Positions 47,665 to 57,043 of a DNA stretch of 64,000 nucleotides are shown here, piece after piece. The notes beneath the pieces were generated by a model. The model ran no database searches. It saw nothing but the letters and a program-made list of their open reading frames with translations, and had not been told where the DNA came from. Each line of letters begins with the position of its first letter. Position 1 is the first letter of the stretch. Location of the stretch: contig NZ_JAALLT010000001.1 in NCBI RefSeq assembly GCF_011059145.1, positions 541,250-605,249 on the forward strand, written 5' to 3'. Source of the DNA: Halalkalibaculum roseum. GTDB taxonomy: Bacteria > Bacteroidota > Rhodothermia > Balneolales > Balneolaceae. Both the position numbers and the translations under genes were made by a program.

Positions 47665-48177
47665 CTAACCATAGGTCTCAAAAAGATTATGGTATCTTAC
47701 CCTTCCTTTAGGAATTTTTTTAGTGAAGGGGAGCACCAGAAAATATTTATCAGGAACACCTTCGTAAATAAGATCATCCAGGTGTTCAAAACCAAAACGT
47801 TTATAAAAGCCGGGTTCACCGACCAATACGCATCCATTGGCTTCACGTTTTCGTAATTCAGAGAGTCCATATTCAATTAACCTGGATCCAATTCCCTGTT
47901 GCTGAAAATCGGGGTCCACCGATACGGGGGCAAGACCGTACCAGGAATCGAATTCCCCACCGATGGTTACTTTGCTGAAGGCTATATGTCCCACAATTTC
48001 ACCATCCAATTCGGCAACCAACGATAGGGAGAGGGCTTTGTCAGCTCTCAGTTCATCGACCAATAGATGCTCTTTGTGACTGCCATGCGGGTGATCTTTA
48101 AAAGCAGCTTCAATAATCTGACTGATATGTTTTATATCTTCTTTATGTTCTGGACGGATGTGTATACTAGAGTTCAT
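47665..48177 (-). CDS. GNAT N-acetyltransferase (YhbS-like)
   Basis: 170 residues from the ATG at 48177, which overlaps the stop of the preceding gene (ATGA). The acetyl-CoA loop is VDPDFQQQGIGSRLIEYGL. The later VLVGEPGFYKRFGFEH is typical of YhbS-type acetyltransferases. Acceptor unknown. Cotranscribed with the PD40 lipoprotein gene. Confidence 0.85.
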   Translation of the reverse strand: MNSSIHIRPEHKEDIKHISQIIEAAFKDHPHGSHKEHLLVDELRADKALSLSLVAELDGEIVGHIAFSKVTIGGEFDSWYGLAPVSVDPDFQQQGIGSRLIEYGLSELRKREANGCVLVGEPGFYKRFGFEHLDDLIYEGVPDKYFLVLPFTKKIPKGRVRYHNLFETYG

Positions 48178-49082
48178 TTCCAACGTCCTTCAGCTTCGCG
48201 ATTGGGTCCGCTTATCAGGAGTGGTTGGTTCATTGGGTCCGAAACAGAAATTGCATAGATGTCCAAATCTTTCCCGTCTGTATCCGGAATTATCTTAGTA
48301 AAAATAATCCATTCTCCATCCGGAGACCAGTGCGGGTAGTAGTTTTGTTCCCCGCTCAGCAGTATCTCCGGGTTGTTTCCCTCTGCATCTGCCAAGACAA
48401 CCTCTGTATAGTCCCCATAGTCGCTGGTATAAATGATTCTGGACCCATCGGGCGAATACTCTGCTCCACCTGAGTATAGCGTGTCATCGGTTACCTGCCT
48501 TAGAAAACTCCCTTCGTTATCTGCTTCATAAATATTTGCCCCAATTTCTCCGGTTTTTCTGGTATATAAAAACTTCGTCCCCCCAGGATGCCATGAGGCG
48601 CCTGCTGAGGTATTCAAAGATTCTTGGATTAGACGACGCTGGCCTGTACCGTCTCTATTCATGATGTAAATATGCGGGGTCCTCTCTTCATCTCCCTCTT
48701 CTAAACGCCAGGAGGTGAAACTAATTTGATTGCCGTCAGGACTAAAAGAAGGCAAATAATCATGATCCGTATTATCGGTTAGCTGAATTGGGTCTGTCCC
48801 GTCTTTGTTCATCAGCCAGATATCAAGATTCCCGCTGCGGGAACTTTGGAATAGGATTTTTTTACCATCCGGGGACCAGCTGGGCCAGTTATCTCCCGCC
48901 TCAATGTTCGTCAAATTTATCCAGGTGGTATCCATACCATGCTTGAGATAGATCTCTGAATTTCCATCTCTGTTCGACATAAAAAGAATCGAGGCTTCTT
49001 GGGGTGACCAATCTGATCTTCCGCAAGATAGGATTGCCAAAAGAGCGAGATAGGTGAATAACTTCAGGCATTTGAAAACCAT
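48174..49082 (-). CDS. TolB-like PD40 beta-propeller lipoprotein
   Basis: 302 residues. Lipoprotein signal LLAILSC, then six PD40 repeats with the WSPDG/FSPDG/YSPDG consensus (for example WPSWSPDGKKILFQSSRSG). The propeller is a binding scaffold; a TolB role in the Tol-Pal system is unlikely because no tol genes are nearby. The stop overlaps the GNAT gene by four bases. Confidence 0.85.
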   Translation of the reverse strand: MVFKCLKLFTYLALLAILSCGRSDWSPQEASILFMSNRDGNSEIYLKHGMDTTWINLTNIEAGDNWPSWSPDGKKILFQSSRSGNLDIWLMNKDGTDPIQLTDNTDHDYLPSFSPDGNQISFTSWRLEEGDEERTPHIYIMNRDGTGQRRLIQESLNTSAGASWHPGGTKFLYTRKTGEIGANIYEADNEGSFLRQVTDDTLYSGGAEYSPDGSRIIYTSDYGDYTEVVLADAEGNNPEILLSGEQNYYPHWSPDGEWIIFTKIIPDTDGKDLDIYAISVSDPMNQPLLISGPNREAEGRWK

Positions 49083-49269
49083 TTGATTTCCCTATTATTG
49101 AAATAGTGACACTTCACTTTATTTAAAAAGTTACTGGACGCTTAGGGTGAATATACGTCTATTATGGTATTTGAGGTACAAAAAAAGACAAATACTTCTT
49201 TCGAAGCCACAAACAGGGTATCAGGTGAGACGTGTTATTTAAAAGTTCAGGGTTAAACTTCTCCTGCAC

Positions 49270-49746
49270 TTAAGGTTGGATTTCTTGAATGTCAATCAGA
49301 TCCACTTTTCGATTGAGTCTTTGTTTATAAGCGATCAGTTTCTGTTTAGGCATTACAGGTAACCTAATGCCTTCATACTCGATAATTTGAGATTGCTCAA
49401 AATGGATGACTTCTTTAATCCATGATTGTGACAGGGAATCGAAATATTTGGTATTGCCGGCATCTCCTATCTCAATCAGTTGATCATTAAAGCTCAGTTT
49501 CATAAAAACCAGATCCCAGTATTTGTCTTGATGATGGGCAGGTCCAAAAGTTAAATAATCTTCCAACTCACGTTCCAGTTTATCCATGCCTTCAGTTGGC
49601 ACATAGATATCGATATCATGCAAAGGACGAGTAGAACCATAACATTTTGCAGCTAATCCGCCGACAACCTGATAGGGAATATCCAATCGATTAAGAATAC
49701 TTGTAATCCATTCCAAGGCTATATAAACGTTTGATATTTCACTCAT
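49270..49746 (-). CDS. Nucleotidyltransferase-fold protein
   Basis: 158 residues. QVVGGLAAKCYGSTRPLHDIDIYVP contains the GG and D-x-D pattern of minimal nucleotidyltransferases. It lacks the usual short MNT/HEPN partner. Relatives include resistance- and toxin-antitoxin-type nucleotidyltransferases, but the substrate is unknown. It starts about 190 bp after the preceding gene and looks monocistronic. Confidence 0.7.
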   Translation of the reverse strand: MSEISNVYIALEWITSILNRLDIPYQVVGGLAAKCYGSTRPLHDIDIYVPTEGMDKLERELEDYLTFGPAHHQDKYWDLVFMKLSFNDQLIEIGDAGNTKYFDSLSQSWIKEVIHFEQSQIIEYEGIRLPVMPKQKLIAYKQRLNRKVDLIDIQEIQP

Positions 49747-49963
49747 GGATTTCCACTACATTCCGTGACCTTGCAAGTTATGTGGTTACTGTAACTTGCT
49801 AATCGAGATATTCATATTTCATTGAAAAAGCCCTACGCACTAAGTCCATAGGCTCAGAATTTGCCTGAAATAATATGATTTTACTGAAATGACAACAAAC
49901 AGAGTAGAAGTAATAAAATATTTATTGGGTTGGACTTCAGATTAGTATTGGGCTTGTGCTATT

Positions 49964-50350
49964 TCAGGCTTTCATTAATCCATATCCGCCGACCGGCACA
50001 GTTTCAATTTGTTCCCCAAAGTCTTCGATAAAAGGTCGGCCTTTACCGAGGGCTGCTTGTACCGACGGAAGAGAAAGTGAGGCTTGATGGCTTTTTTTAC
50101 TATCCCAGACTTCTGTAATCCAGATAGTATTATCATTCATTGCATCCTTGCATATGATATAGCTAAGGCATCCTGGCATATTATCCGTACCATCTAAAAT
50201 GATCCTAATCAATTCATCTCTTTTTTCTGATTGAACAATAATTTTTCCTATTAATCCATACATATTAGTATTCGTTTTATGAGTGCTCATTAACTTTTCA
50301 GGGGCAGAACTAAAACCGGCTGTCAACGTAATAATCATTAATCTTTTCAC
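49964..50350 (-). CDS. Antibiotic biosynthesis monooxygenase (ABM)-domain protein
   Basis: Up to 128 residues. The ABM ferredoxin-like domain begins MYGLIGKIIVQSEKRDEL (residue 30) and includes ITEVWDSKKSHQASL. The first 29 residues may be a weak leader, or the real start may be the internal ATG at 50263. YgiN-like members act on quinones or reactive carbonyls; the role here is unclear. Confidence 0.75.
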   Translation of the reverse strand: MKRLMIITLTAGFSSAPEKLMSTHKTNTNMYGLIGKIIVQSEKRDELIRIILDGTDNMPGCLSYIICKDAMNDNTIWITEVWDSKKSHQASLSLPSVQAALGKGRPFIEDFGEQIETVPVGGYGLMKA

Positions 50351-50501
50351 GCCTATTTAGCGATAGCTTTATTACAGCATAACATTTCATCTGCAGATCA
50401 CACCGGATGAGGATAATTTGCAAAAAAGTATCAATAAAAATACTTGCGAGAGTTATTTATGCACTTCCGTATAATTTTCAATTAATGTTGCGACACTATC
50501 A

Positions 50502-51248
50502 TCAAACGGAAACACCAAAGTACATTTGGACCATTAAAATGGCATCCATATAGGCATGGGCAAATACCAGTACCCACAGATTTCTGTTTAAAACAATGTA
50601 GGAAATGCCCAGGGCCAAACCCATAAAACCGGTTTGAACGATGCCCATGAGTCCCCAATCAAAATGTACCAATCCAAAAACTATTGAACTCAATACTACA
50701 GCTATTCTTACCCAAACTTTACGGTTACCCCCGATTTCAGAAATGCGTGTAATTAAGAAGCCACGGTAGATAACCTCTTCGCCGAATGACGATGCAATAA
50801 AAACTGCTAATAAAGCAATTATTAGCATGGGTATATTATCCTGAATATAGTTGTATCCACTCAAATCGGCATTTTCAGGAATTCCCAAAATCATGCCCAT
50901 TATGATAGATCCCATAATAAAACCAAGTACGGCAGCAATGAATACTACAAAGGAAAATAATACCGACTTTACATTGATATTACTTGATGCTAATCCTAAG
51001 TCTTTCCATTTGTGATCTCGTAATCTGAGGCCTAACCAAATTATGCATATCATGAGCAGATTGGCTATCCAGATTATGGACTGCCGAATTAGTGGATTGT
51101 CACCGGCAAAAAAATGAGCAAGGATTGCTATTGAAATGGCTGGTAAGAAGACAGCACAAATCTCCAATATTTTGGCACTCTTAGATTCATGTAGCAAACT
51201 TCCGAGGTAGCTCATTTTTACATTTTTGTAATCATTTAATAATCTCAT
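50502..51248 (-). CDS. CPBP-family intramembrane metalloprotease
   Basis: 248 residues with about seven membrane helices. The family motifs are present: EEVIYRGFL (EExxxR), FGLVHFDWG and FAHAYMDAI. CPBP (Abi) proteases act inside the membrane; in bacteria they often serve self-immunity or maturation. A second CPBP gene lies at 53325. Confidence 0.88.
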   Translation of the reverse strand: MRLLNDYKNVKMSYLGSLLHESKSAKILEICAVFLPAISIAILAHFFAGDNPLIRQSIIWIANLLMICIIWLGLRLRDHKWKDLGLASSNINVKSVLFSFVVFIAAVLGFIMGSIIMGMILGIPENADLSGYNYIQDNIPMLIIALLAVFIASSFGEEVIYRGFLITRISEIGGNRKVWVRIAVVLSSIVFGLVHFDWGLMGIVQTGFMGLALGISYIVLNRNLWVLVFAHAYMDAILMVQMYFGVSV

Positions 51249-51496
51249 CACGTTAAATAATGAGTTATTAAATACGCACTTATTGGGGTGAAGTTACACT
51301 ACCCCTGACATGAGTGGAATAATCATCATGCAAACCAGTTCGGTTGAGTTCAAAAATATATTCCCGAAGATATATGAGATGAGTTATAGTAAAGTATTCC
51401 TTCGAGTTCATTTTATCCATCTATCTTAGTCCCATCCATCTGATAATTGGTCTTAGGTAGGAGGTATAATGTGGAATTACCAATCTAATTCAGAAC

Positions 51497-51979
51497 TTAC
51501 TCTTTCAGATCAATAACTATTCCATTCGTTAGCGCAGGTAGCGTTTTAGATTCCAGTTTAAAGACAGCATGCGGAGTGCCTGCTGCCGCCCAGATTTCAT
51601 TAAACTCAAGAAGATCTTCATCAATAAATGTTTGAATAGAGGATTTATGTCCTATGGGGGAAACACCACCTATTGGAAATCCCGTATGCTCTTTTACGTA
51701 ATCCGCATTTGCAATTTCTATTGCTTCATCCAAATGTGAAGCAATCTTTTTTACATCCGCACGATTCGAGCCGCTGACAATGGCGAGAACAGGATTTTTT
51801 GATTGAGAAGACCTAAAAATGATTGACTTGGCAATTTGAGGGACACTGCAACCTATGGCTTTGGCTGCATCTTGAGCAGACCGGGTGGAATCAGGTAATT
51901 CCTGAACTTTAAATTCAAATCCATGCTCATTCAAAGCGTCTTGAACCCGTTGCGCATTCTTGCTGAGTTTATCTTTCAT
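51497..51979 (-). CDS. YbaK/EbsC-family aminoacyl-tRNA deacylase
   Basis: 160 residues. The family core is complete: AAKAIGCSVPQIAKSIIFR, GSNRADVKKIASHL, and GFPIGGVSPIGHKSS with the conserved Gly-Gly. YbaK proteins hydrolyse mischarged Cys-tRNA-Pro and relatives. Possible paralogues include ProX; which tRNA is not evident. Confidence 0.88.
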   Translation of the reverse strand: MKDKLSKNAQRVQDALNEHGFEFKVQELPDSTRSAQDAAKAIGCSVPQIAKSIIFRSSQSKNPVLAIVSGSNRADVKKIASHLDEAIEIANADYVKEHTGFPIGGVSPIGHKSSIQTFIDEDLLEFNEIWAAAGTPHAVFKLESKTLPALTNGIVIDLKE

Positions 51980-52140
51980 GGTCTTTTATGTAGAAATGAA
52001 ATTGGCGATAAAAGTCTTTGATGGTATCATGTATCTGCGCATAAGATGCACAGGGTTAAAGTCTCTTTGATAGTGTAACAATTTATTGATAGGCGGACAA
52101 TAGTTGGCAAAACCTGCCATCCATATAAGATTGGTAACAT

Positions 52141-52845
52141 TTATCGAATAGAGCCTCGATTGTTTCTAAAAAACGCTTCCAAATCCCAGTTTTTAATTTC
52201 CTCTAAAGAATCAATTCTCCAATTATTGCATACAAATGTACCGCTTAACAAGGTATCACTGTCAAAATAACCGAATGGTTCAGGTAGCTGAATGTTGTAT
52301 CTGCCATAAACATCAGATGCAATGGAGTAATCAAACTTAGAAATGCGAAGCTGGTACTTTGAAATATTTGAGTACTTAAAGTCACTATTATCGTACGCTT
52401 TTTCTAATGACTTATAGAAGAGCTGGGCTTTCTCAATGGTGCTGTCTTTTAGATGAAAAGTCAGGAATCTGAACTGTGCTTTTTTGGGCCAGCCAGCTAG
52501 CCCCATAAAAATTCTCCCACCTGTAGATCCCTCTTTCAATTCAGCTATTGTGGGTATGGTTGACCTGATCTGTATCTTTATGGTATTCTCTTCAGCATTT
52601 TTATCACAATTAGTTATTGCAAGAATTTCTTCTGTCATTGATCCATTGGAAATGCTAAGCACATCTATAGAATCTCTGTTAGTAAGTGTTGTATCCGATA
52701 TGAAATTAGACTGGAAATCACCGGTACTATGAACAGCAGGACCGGTTTGAACTTCATTCAATGATTCTATTTGTGTCTGATTTTTATCAGACTGACAAGC
52801 TATTAGGAGAGGTATAAAGATTATATGGATGAGTCTTTTGTGCAT
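52141..52845 (-). CDS. Lipoprotein of unknown function
   Basis: 234 residues from the ATG at 52845. Lipoprotein signal LLIACQ, then a polar, mainly beta body rich in Asn/Asp/Ser without a recognisable motif. A small membrane-protein gene ends 45 bp upstream, so the two may form an operon. Confidence 0.65.
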   Translation of the reverse strand: MHKRLIHIIFIPLLIACQSDKNQTQIESLNEVQTGPAVHSTGDFQSNFISDTTLTNRDSIDVLSISNGSMTEEILAITNCDKNAEENTIKIQIRSTIPTIAELKEGSTGGRIFMGLAGWPKKAQFRFLTFHLKDSTIEKAQLFYKSLEKAYDNSDFKYSNISKYQLRISKFDYSIASDVYGRYNIQLPEPFGYFDSDTLLSGTFVCNNWRIDSLEEIKNWDLEAFFRNNRGSIR

Positions 52846-52890
52846 CTTCAGCAATTGAATATCCTTGTCATAATAATCAGAGATCTCCAA

Positions 52891-53235
52891 TCACATCAAC
52901 GTGAAGAGCAACCATAAACCAATCAGTCCGGAAAAACCAAGCATAGCTATGCTCAGAGCTTTGTGAAATGTTTTCTGGACGAGTCCACTGAAGAAAAGCA
53001 TAAAGGCCGCTCCGGTGAAGGCAAGCTGAATCCAGGTGACAAGCTGTGCGTTTTGGAGAAAGGAGGGAAAGATATTCAGGAAACGTTCAACCCTTGCAGC
53101 TTGACCTCCCATAGTTGTCTCAGCAACGTAAATCCACCATGCAATTAATGCCACGGGAATAGCTAGACAGGCCACGCCTGTAAAGAATCGCTTCCATGGG
53201 GACTGCGTTATTGATACATCAGACTCGGTTTTCAT
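52891..53235 (-). CDS. Small membrane protein, three helices
   Basis: 114 residues with membrane segments at about 18-38, 65-86 and 90-112. Unknown family. It is probably cotranscribed with the lipoprotein gene downstream. Confidence 0.6.
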   Translation of the reverse strand: MKTESDVSITQSPWKRFFTGVACLAIPVALIAWWIYVAETTMGGQAARVERFLNIFPSFLQNAQLVTWIQLAFTGAAFMLFFSGLVQKTFHKALSIAMLGFSGLIGLWLLFTLM

Positions 53236-53324
53236 AAGGGCCTCTCTCGTATTGATTACCTTAGATTATCACGAATAAGCAAGCTTGCAATAATTTTAGG
53301 CGAAAGCAAAAAGTTATCGGGAGT

Positions 53325-54047
53325 CTATGATGCCTGATTTAGTGATGAAGGTAACCGTAATCGATCAAAAATGTCCGTCCTCAGAAATAACAGGGCCATG
53401 CCGGGTATGATCATATACCATGAAAAAGATATCAGTGCAAAGTAGCCTTCCAAAGCTACGGTTTGATTTGGGACCAGGAGAACTACTCCATTTGGGCCGT
53501 TTGAAAAAATGCTATTGTGAATCCAGTTCCATCCAATATGTAGTCCAAATGGCAGAATGATGGATTGCGTCTTTACATAGGCTTTGGCAAAAACATATCC
53601 CATAAAGCCGGTTGAAAGAAATACCAGGGCCATTCCCATTGTATTGCCTAGTACCCCATAGCTAAACCAGTGCCAAACCCCAAAAGCTGCAGCAGAAAGA
53701 ATGATTCCTTTTTGCTGGGTCGTGTATTTAATTAATGCATACAACAGTACACCCCGAAACAGTAATTCTTCGAAGAGCACTGAACTGACATCAAAAGCAA
53801 TAGCTTGTAAAAAAGTGCTGATCGTGATCTCTTCAGATAGAGTCCAGCTAATTCCACTTAGATGAGATAGTAATAGCTGTGATATGATGCATAGCAGACC
53901 CATGAGAAGAAAGCCAAGTATAAACTCCTTAAACCGTTGAACAACCGGTGTGAACCATGAGCGAAAGATATTTCTTTTTTCAAGGAGATAGATGGATAGC
54001 CAACTAAAAACAATGAATATTATAACCAGCAAAAGCAAGAATGGCAT
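53325..54047 (-). CDS. CPBP-family intramembrane metalloprotease (second)
   Basis: 240 residues with seven or so helices. EELLFRGVLL (EExxxR), FGVWHWFSYG and HIGWNWIH match the CPBP active site. It differs clearly in sequence from the one at 50502-51248. No bacteriocin or pheromone gene is recognisable next to it. Confidence 0.88.
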   Translation of the reverse strand: MPFLLLLVIIFIVFSWLSIYLLEKRNIFRSWFTPVVQRFKEFILGFLLMGLLCIISQLLLSHLSGISWTLSEEITISTFLQAIAFDVSSVLFEELLFRGVLLYALIKYTTQQKGIILSAAAFGVWHWFSYGVLGNTMGMALVFLSTGFMGYVFAKAYVKTQSIILPFGLHIGWNWIHNSIFSNGPNGVVLLVPNQTVALEGYFALISFSWYMIIPGMALLFLRTDIFDRLRLPSSLNQAS

Positions 54048-54402
54048 AGATGATATACGAGATGATTAGTATTACTATAAGTTTTGGCATACCTACGTCC
54101 GGGAACGTTTTATGTTGCAGGTTTTTGCCCGGAAGCTCTATGAAGACCAGGTACATGAGTTGCGTGCCGGTTCAGGCTGATCTACAGTAAATAGTGTACT
54201 TAAAATTAAGAGACTGAAATAATGGGGAAGGATAAGTCGAAATAGGATACCGTATCCATATTTTCATCTCGCCGGAAGACATTATTTCTTATATAATTTT
54301 TTAACACAACGTAACTTTATATCAGAGGAAGTTTTTTAGTATCCTTACCTAAAACCTTTGTCATAAGCAGGAACCTTCTATTACCCTACACATCAATAAT
54401 TT
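54048..54402. other. Intergenic stretch with a possible gene remnant
   Basis: From about 54075 to 54180 the plus strand has a 35-codon open run (YYKFWHTYVRERF, then MLQVFARKLYEDQ) that reads like a protein fragment but has stops on both sides. The rest is A/T-rich and probably carries the promoter of the gene at 54403. Confidence 0.35.
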
Positions 54403-55608
54403 GTGAATCGATATTTCTCAACCCTTTTATTACTGTTCACTGTTTTCGTCGCTTATCTCTCGTTTACTCGTGCAGAACCGGAGGCGAAGGTTGCCGAGCC
54501 CGAACCGGAAGAGTGGGAGATGGATGATGCACTGGCGAGCTATCTGGAAGAATTTGAAAAAGATTTCGAAGAAGGACTCAAGAACAAACGTATCCCCGGC
54601 GCGGCACTGGCCATTGTAAAGGATGGACGGGTGATACTGCAAAAAGGTTATGGTTTAAGGGAGAGCGGAACCTCCAAAAAAGTGGATGAACATACCGTAT
54701 TCAGACTGGGAAGTGTATCCAAAGGCTTCGCCTCGGTCCTGACGGGCGTGATGGTGGAAGAGGGAGAAGTAGATTGGGATGATTCGGTATCCGATTATTT
54801 GTCAGAATTCAGGATGAATGACCCGGCGCAGACCGATCGGGTTCAGATCAGGCACCTGTTGTCACATACCTCCGGGCTGCCCCGTCATACCTATACCAAT
54901 CTGGTGGAGGACGGACTTCCCCTGGATCGCATCATCCCGCGTTTGGAAGAAGTTCCCCTGATCTCGAAAGAAGGCGAGCAGCTTGCCTACCAGAATGCGG
55001 CTTACTCCACGATAGAGAAAGTGCTGGAAGCACAAACCGGAACGGACTTTAAGTCACTTTTAAAAGAAGAGCTGTGGAAACCCTTGGCAATGGGAAATGC
55101 CTCTGCAAGTTATGACAGCATACGGCATTCCGGGAATACGGCTCTGCCTCATGTATATCATTCCCGAAGACGGGGGCGGGTGCCCATCTCCATTTCGGAA
55201 AAATACTATAATGCCGTTTCCTCGGGCGGCGTCAATGCTTCTGCCTCGGATATGGGGAAATGGCTGCTGTTGTTAACCGGGCACCATCCTGAGGTTATTT
55301 CCGAACAGACTCTTGAAGAAATTTATGAACCTTTGGTTACCATCCATAACCGGCGCTTCAGCCGGCATTGGAAGGGCGTACCGGAATCACATTATGGCAT
55401 GGGGTGGCGTGTGCTGGACAATCACGGGCAAAAGGTTGTGTACCACGGGGGATATGTAAACGGCTACCGCAGCGAAATCGCATTCGCCCCGGAGGATGAG
55501 ATTGGCATATGTATACTCATAAATACTTCCTCCAGCTACCCGTTAACTGTCATACCGGACTTCTTTAATCACTTCAGATCAGACTCTTCCGTAGCTATTT
55601 CAGAGTGA
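54403..55608 (+). CDS. Serine hydrolase, beta-lactamase class C/PBP4* fold
   Basis: 401 residues. Start codon GTG at 54403. N-terminal signal segment STLLLLFTVFVAYLS followed by a long acidic linker. The motifs are SVSK (SxxK, in RLGSVSKGFASVL), YQN (YxN, in QLAYQNAAYS) and HGG (in VVYHGGYVNG). All three catalytic motifs are intact, unlike the less canonical one at 13408. Substrate unknown; likely periplasmic. Confidence 0.87.
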   Translation: MNRYFSTLLLLFTVFVAYLSFTRAEPEAKVAEPEPEEWEMDDALASYLEEFEKDFEEGLKNKRIPGAALAIVKDGRVILQKGYGLRESGTSKKVDEHTVFRLGSVSKGFASVLTGVMVEEGEVDWDDSVSDYLSEFRMNDPAQTDRVQIRHLLSHTSGLPRHTYTNLVEDGLPLDRIIPRLEEVPLISKEGEQLAYQNAAYSTIEKVLEAQTGTDFKSLLKEELWKPLAMGNASASYDSIRHSGNTALPHVYHSRRRGRVPISISEKYYNAVSSGGVNASASDMGKWLLLLTGHHPEVISEQTLEEIYEPLVTIHNRRFSRHWKGVPESHYGMGWRVLDNHGQKVVYHGGYVNGYRSEIAFAPEDEIGICILINTSSSYPLTVIPDFFNHFRSDSSVAISE

Positions 55609-55686
55609 GAAATTACGTTCTGGCGTTTTTTTGGAACACGGAAGAACACAGGTTAGGTGTAGGTACGATTGTAAGCGTTCAGTTGG

Positions 55687-55905
55687 TTACTGCATTTTAT
55701 ACTTTTGCAGCCATGTAACCTCAAAATAGCTAATCCCTACTTTCCAGTAGATAAATAAAAATACAGCCAGTATACCCGCAAAAGTGGCTCCGAGTCCATA
55801 CTCACCTTGGATAAAAAAGTTGCCTGCTAGCAGCATGGGAGCAATGATAAAACTAATAACGACAATGATGTTGATTACTTTTAGGGCTTTGTCTCCTGAA
55901 TTCAT
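55687..55905 (-). CDS. Small membrane protein with two helices
   Basis: 72 residues with two membrane segments (about 10-30 and 38-58) and charged ends. No family recognised. The next gene downstream on the same strand is more than 300 bp away. Confidence 0.5.
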   Translation of the reverse strand: MNSGDKALKVINIIVVISFIIAPMLLAGNFFIQGEYGLGATFAGILAVFLFIYWKVGISYFEVTWLQKYKMQ

Positions 55906-56085
55906 AACTCAATGAGATTTAATCGAACTTGACGCTTGTTAATCTGCACTTAGCTATCTGACGGTCATTGGGCGTACAAATTAGTATTCATTCCACTTCC
56001 AGATTACAATTTGTTGTCATTAAAATCAAAACGGGCAGACTCCGACCAGGCACGTCCGTTAAAGCGTGGTTTAGGCCGCTGCGCA

Positions 56086-56835
56086 TTAATTGCCGACCTG
56101 CAAGGCTATGTAGACACCGACCGGGTCCCGAATGACGGTGTGTCCGGCACCTGCTAACTCCCCAACGATCTCACCGCCGCCCTCGCGAACTTGCCTAAGA
56201 CTCTCCGCGAAGTCGTCGACGGGCAGACTGAGTAACCAGACGGAAGGGATACCCTCATTTTCTTTATTGGTAGGAATGATTTCCGCCGCGGCGACACCAT
56301 CAAGTCTCAGCATTTCGCGCCTACCGTCAATGGTAGCAGAGGCTGCCGACCACCCGACAACTTGTTCGTAGAATTCGCACATTGAAGAAACGTCCGAGAC
56401 CACTAGTGAGAGCCAAGAGATGCAGCCAACTCTTTCGGAATGACTAGTATCACTAGATTCATCGACAACGACAGGGATTATGCCGAATGCAGCACCGGCG
56501 GGATCAACGAGAACTGCCCATTGACTTTGTCCGTCATCGCCTTTGGCGTGAATCAGCTCCCGGCCTCCGAGTTTGAGTGTACGCTCTGCGCTGGCGGCAA
56601 CATCGGAAACCTGGAAGTGCGGCATCCATTGCAATGGCAGGGCTTCGTACTCAGGGGAACGTGCCCCTAAACCGATGACCGGCGTACCTTCGTTGTTGGT
56701 CAGATCGTCTCGCCAGAGCGGCGACGATCCCGTCGTAAGAACCTTCGAATAGAAATCGAGTTCCCGCTCATGATGCGGTACTGCAATATCTGCGCTTAGA
56801 ACTCCGCCGACACCGTGGAAATATGGATTTCGCAT
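56086..56835 (-). CDS. VOC-family (glyoxalase/dioxygenase fold) protein, two domains
   Basis: 249 residues made of two VOC domains: residues 1-115 (HHERELDFYSKVL, VLVDPAGAAFGI) and 125-249 (SLVVSDVSSMCEFYEQVVGW, TVIRDPVGVYIALQ). His and Glu positions typical of the metal site are only partly visible. The gene is visibly richer in G+C than its neighbours and lies between short palindromes, suggesting a horizontal origin. Substrate unknown. Confidence 0.85.
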   Translation of the reverse strand: MRNPYFHGVGGVLSADIAVPHHERELDFYSKVLTTGSSPLWRDDLTNNEGTPVIGLGARSPEYEALPLQWMPHFQVSDVAASAERTLKLGGRELIHAKGDDGQSQWAVLVDPAGAAFGIIPVVVDESSDTSHSERVGCISWLSLVVSDVSSMCEFYEQVVGWSAASATIDGRREMLRLDGVAAAEIIPTNKENEGIPSVWLLSLPVDDFAESLRQVREGGGEIVGELAGAGHTVIRDPVGVYIALQVGN

Positions 56836-57043
56836 GATTACCTCATATAATTAGTTGCACAAGCAGTGAAATGGGACCGCATTGATATCCAAAACCCAGT
56901 CGGCCTAACGAACCACCGCATAACCGGCAGACGCCAAATCCTTAAAAAATAAAATTGTTAGCCGAAGTTAAATAAATATTCTATGTTAATTAAGGATAAT
57001 CACATGATAATATTCATTATAAAAGGGGTTTGTGGGGTGGTCA

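Noticed and set aside
48174-49082. TolB of the Tol-Pal system
   Set aside because: Only PD40 repeats and a lipoprotein signal are present; the TolB N-terminal domain and tol genes are missing.
49270-49746. MNT/HEPN toxin-antitoxin pair
   Set aside because: No HEPN partner gene is adjacent on either side.
50502-54047. Two CPBP proteases as bacteriocin-immunity system
   Set aside because: No bacteriocin, pheromone or ABC exporter genes lie nearby; kept as plain CPBP proteins.
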